Shown here: piece by piece, positions 21,072-21,205 of the stretch | How the letters are laid out: each line of letters opens with the position of its first letter | How positions within the stretch are numbered: position 1 is the first letter of the stretch | Assembly (NCBI GenBank): GCA_044450785.1 | Contig: JBIOJM010000161.1 | Location: 1 to 21,205, forward strand | Source of the DNA: JBIOJM01 sp044450785 | Lineage (GTDB): Bacteria > Planctomycetota > Planctomycetia > Isosphaerales > Isosphaeraceae | Length of the DNA stretch: 21,205 nt | Direction: 5' to 3' | Made by a program: the position numbers and the translations under genes | Notes under the pieces: generated by a model | Databases searched by the model: none | What the model saw: only the letters and a program-made list of their open reading frames with translations | Told to the model about the DNA's origin: nothing

Positions 21072-21205
21072 GGCCCGAAATAACTTCCCGACTTCGTATT
21101 TGTGTGCCACTGGCTCTGCCAGTGTCCCCATGCTTGGGCGGGCACTGGCAGAGCCAGTGGCACCCGGAAAACCAGAGAAGCTAAATCGGGAAGCTATTTC
21201 CGACC
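21072..21205. repeat. Nested inverted-repeat element upstream of the PDZ gene
   Basis: Outer arms 21072-21091 and 21186-21205 match at 17 of 20 positions as inverted repeats (GAAATAACTTCCCGA-type against TCGGGAAGCTATTTC). Inner arms 21104-21124 and 21143-21163 are a perfect 21-base inverted repeat around an 18-base spacer. Each inner arm is itself a palindrome, CACTGGC-TCT-GCCAGTG and CACTGGC-AGA-GCCAGTG. This is the layout of a REP/BIME pair or a small MITE. The right arm ends at the window edge and may continue. It lies where the PDZ gene's promoter would be. Confidence 0.75.

Overview
The window looks like a chromosomal piece of a GC-rich planctomycete, probably of the Gemmata/Isosphaera type. 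This is inferred from the 'RRF-P-(V/L)EgmEtRqLPS' N-terminal signature at 5311, from several secreted proteins typical of the phylum (M16 protease, GH16-like enzyme, thioredoxin-fused outer-domain protein, double-PDZ protein), and from the families of small hypothetical genes. There are no rRNA or tRNA genes, no CRISPR array and no recognisable transposase or integrase.

Layout. (1) 1-2162, minus: a secreted M16 zinc protease that runs off the left edge, divergent from (2) a plus-strand GH16-like glycoside hydrolase (2446-4068) whose signal peptide seems to lie in another frame just upstream. (3) 4199-10934: four co-directional minus-strand genes, which in transcription order are an RsmB/NOP2-like RNA methyltransferase lacking the usual catalytic cysteine, a PHP/CehA-like secreted metallohydrolase coupled to it by an ATGA overlap, a secreted protein with a C-terminal TlpA-like domain that has lost its first cysteine, and an unknown exported protein. 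(4) 10960-16841: an unusual mosaic. The intact radical-SAM gene ygiQ (14775-16841, minus) is followed downstream by three extra pieces of its own 3' end, all in the same orientation: a 91%-identical free-standing C-terminal ORF (13524-13973), an older copy with one nonsense codon (11857-12297), and a bare 55-bp core (10960-11014) identical to ygiQ. Between successive copies sit unrelated small genes: a planctomycete-type hypothetical (11079-11843), a 90-residue hypothetical (12496-12768), and two paralogous, translationally coupled pairs of a ParB-like small protein and an acidic partner (12956-13476 and 14250-14752). (5) 17095-19473, minus: a remnant nucleotidyltransferase module, a DUF971 protein, a family-2 glycosyltransferase and an unrecognised ORF with a poor start. 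(6) 19822-21030, minus: a secreted protein with two PDZ domains, preceded by a nested inverted repeat (21072-21205) that looks like a REP/MITE-type element.

The most unusual signal is region 4. It reads like a gene-cassette array in which each insertion at the end of ygiQ left behind, or brought along, another copy of the ygiQ 3' end. The copies break from the parental gene at the same point, the codons for Asp-Ile-Ala-Thr. No recombinase gene is visible, so the mechanism is unknown. The remaining points of interest are lesions and divergences: a missing catalytic cysteine in the methyltransferase, Ser for Cys in the thioredoxin motif, a probable frameshift behind the GH16 signal peptide, and an amputated nucleotidyltransferase overlapping its partner gene. 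All identities quoted were counted by eye from the sequence; family names come from recognition of motifs, not from searches.
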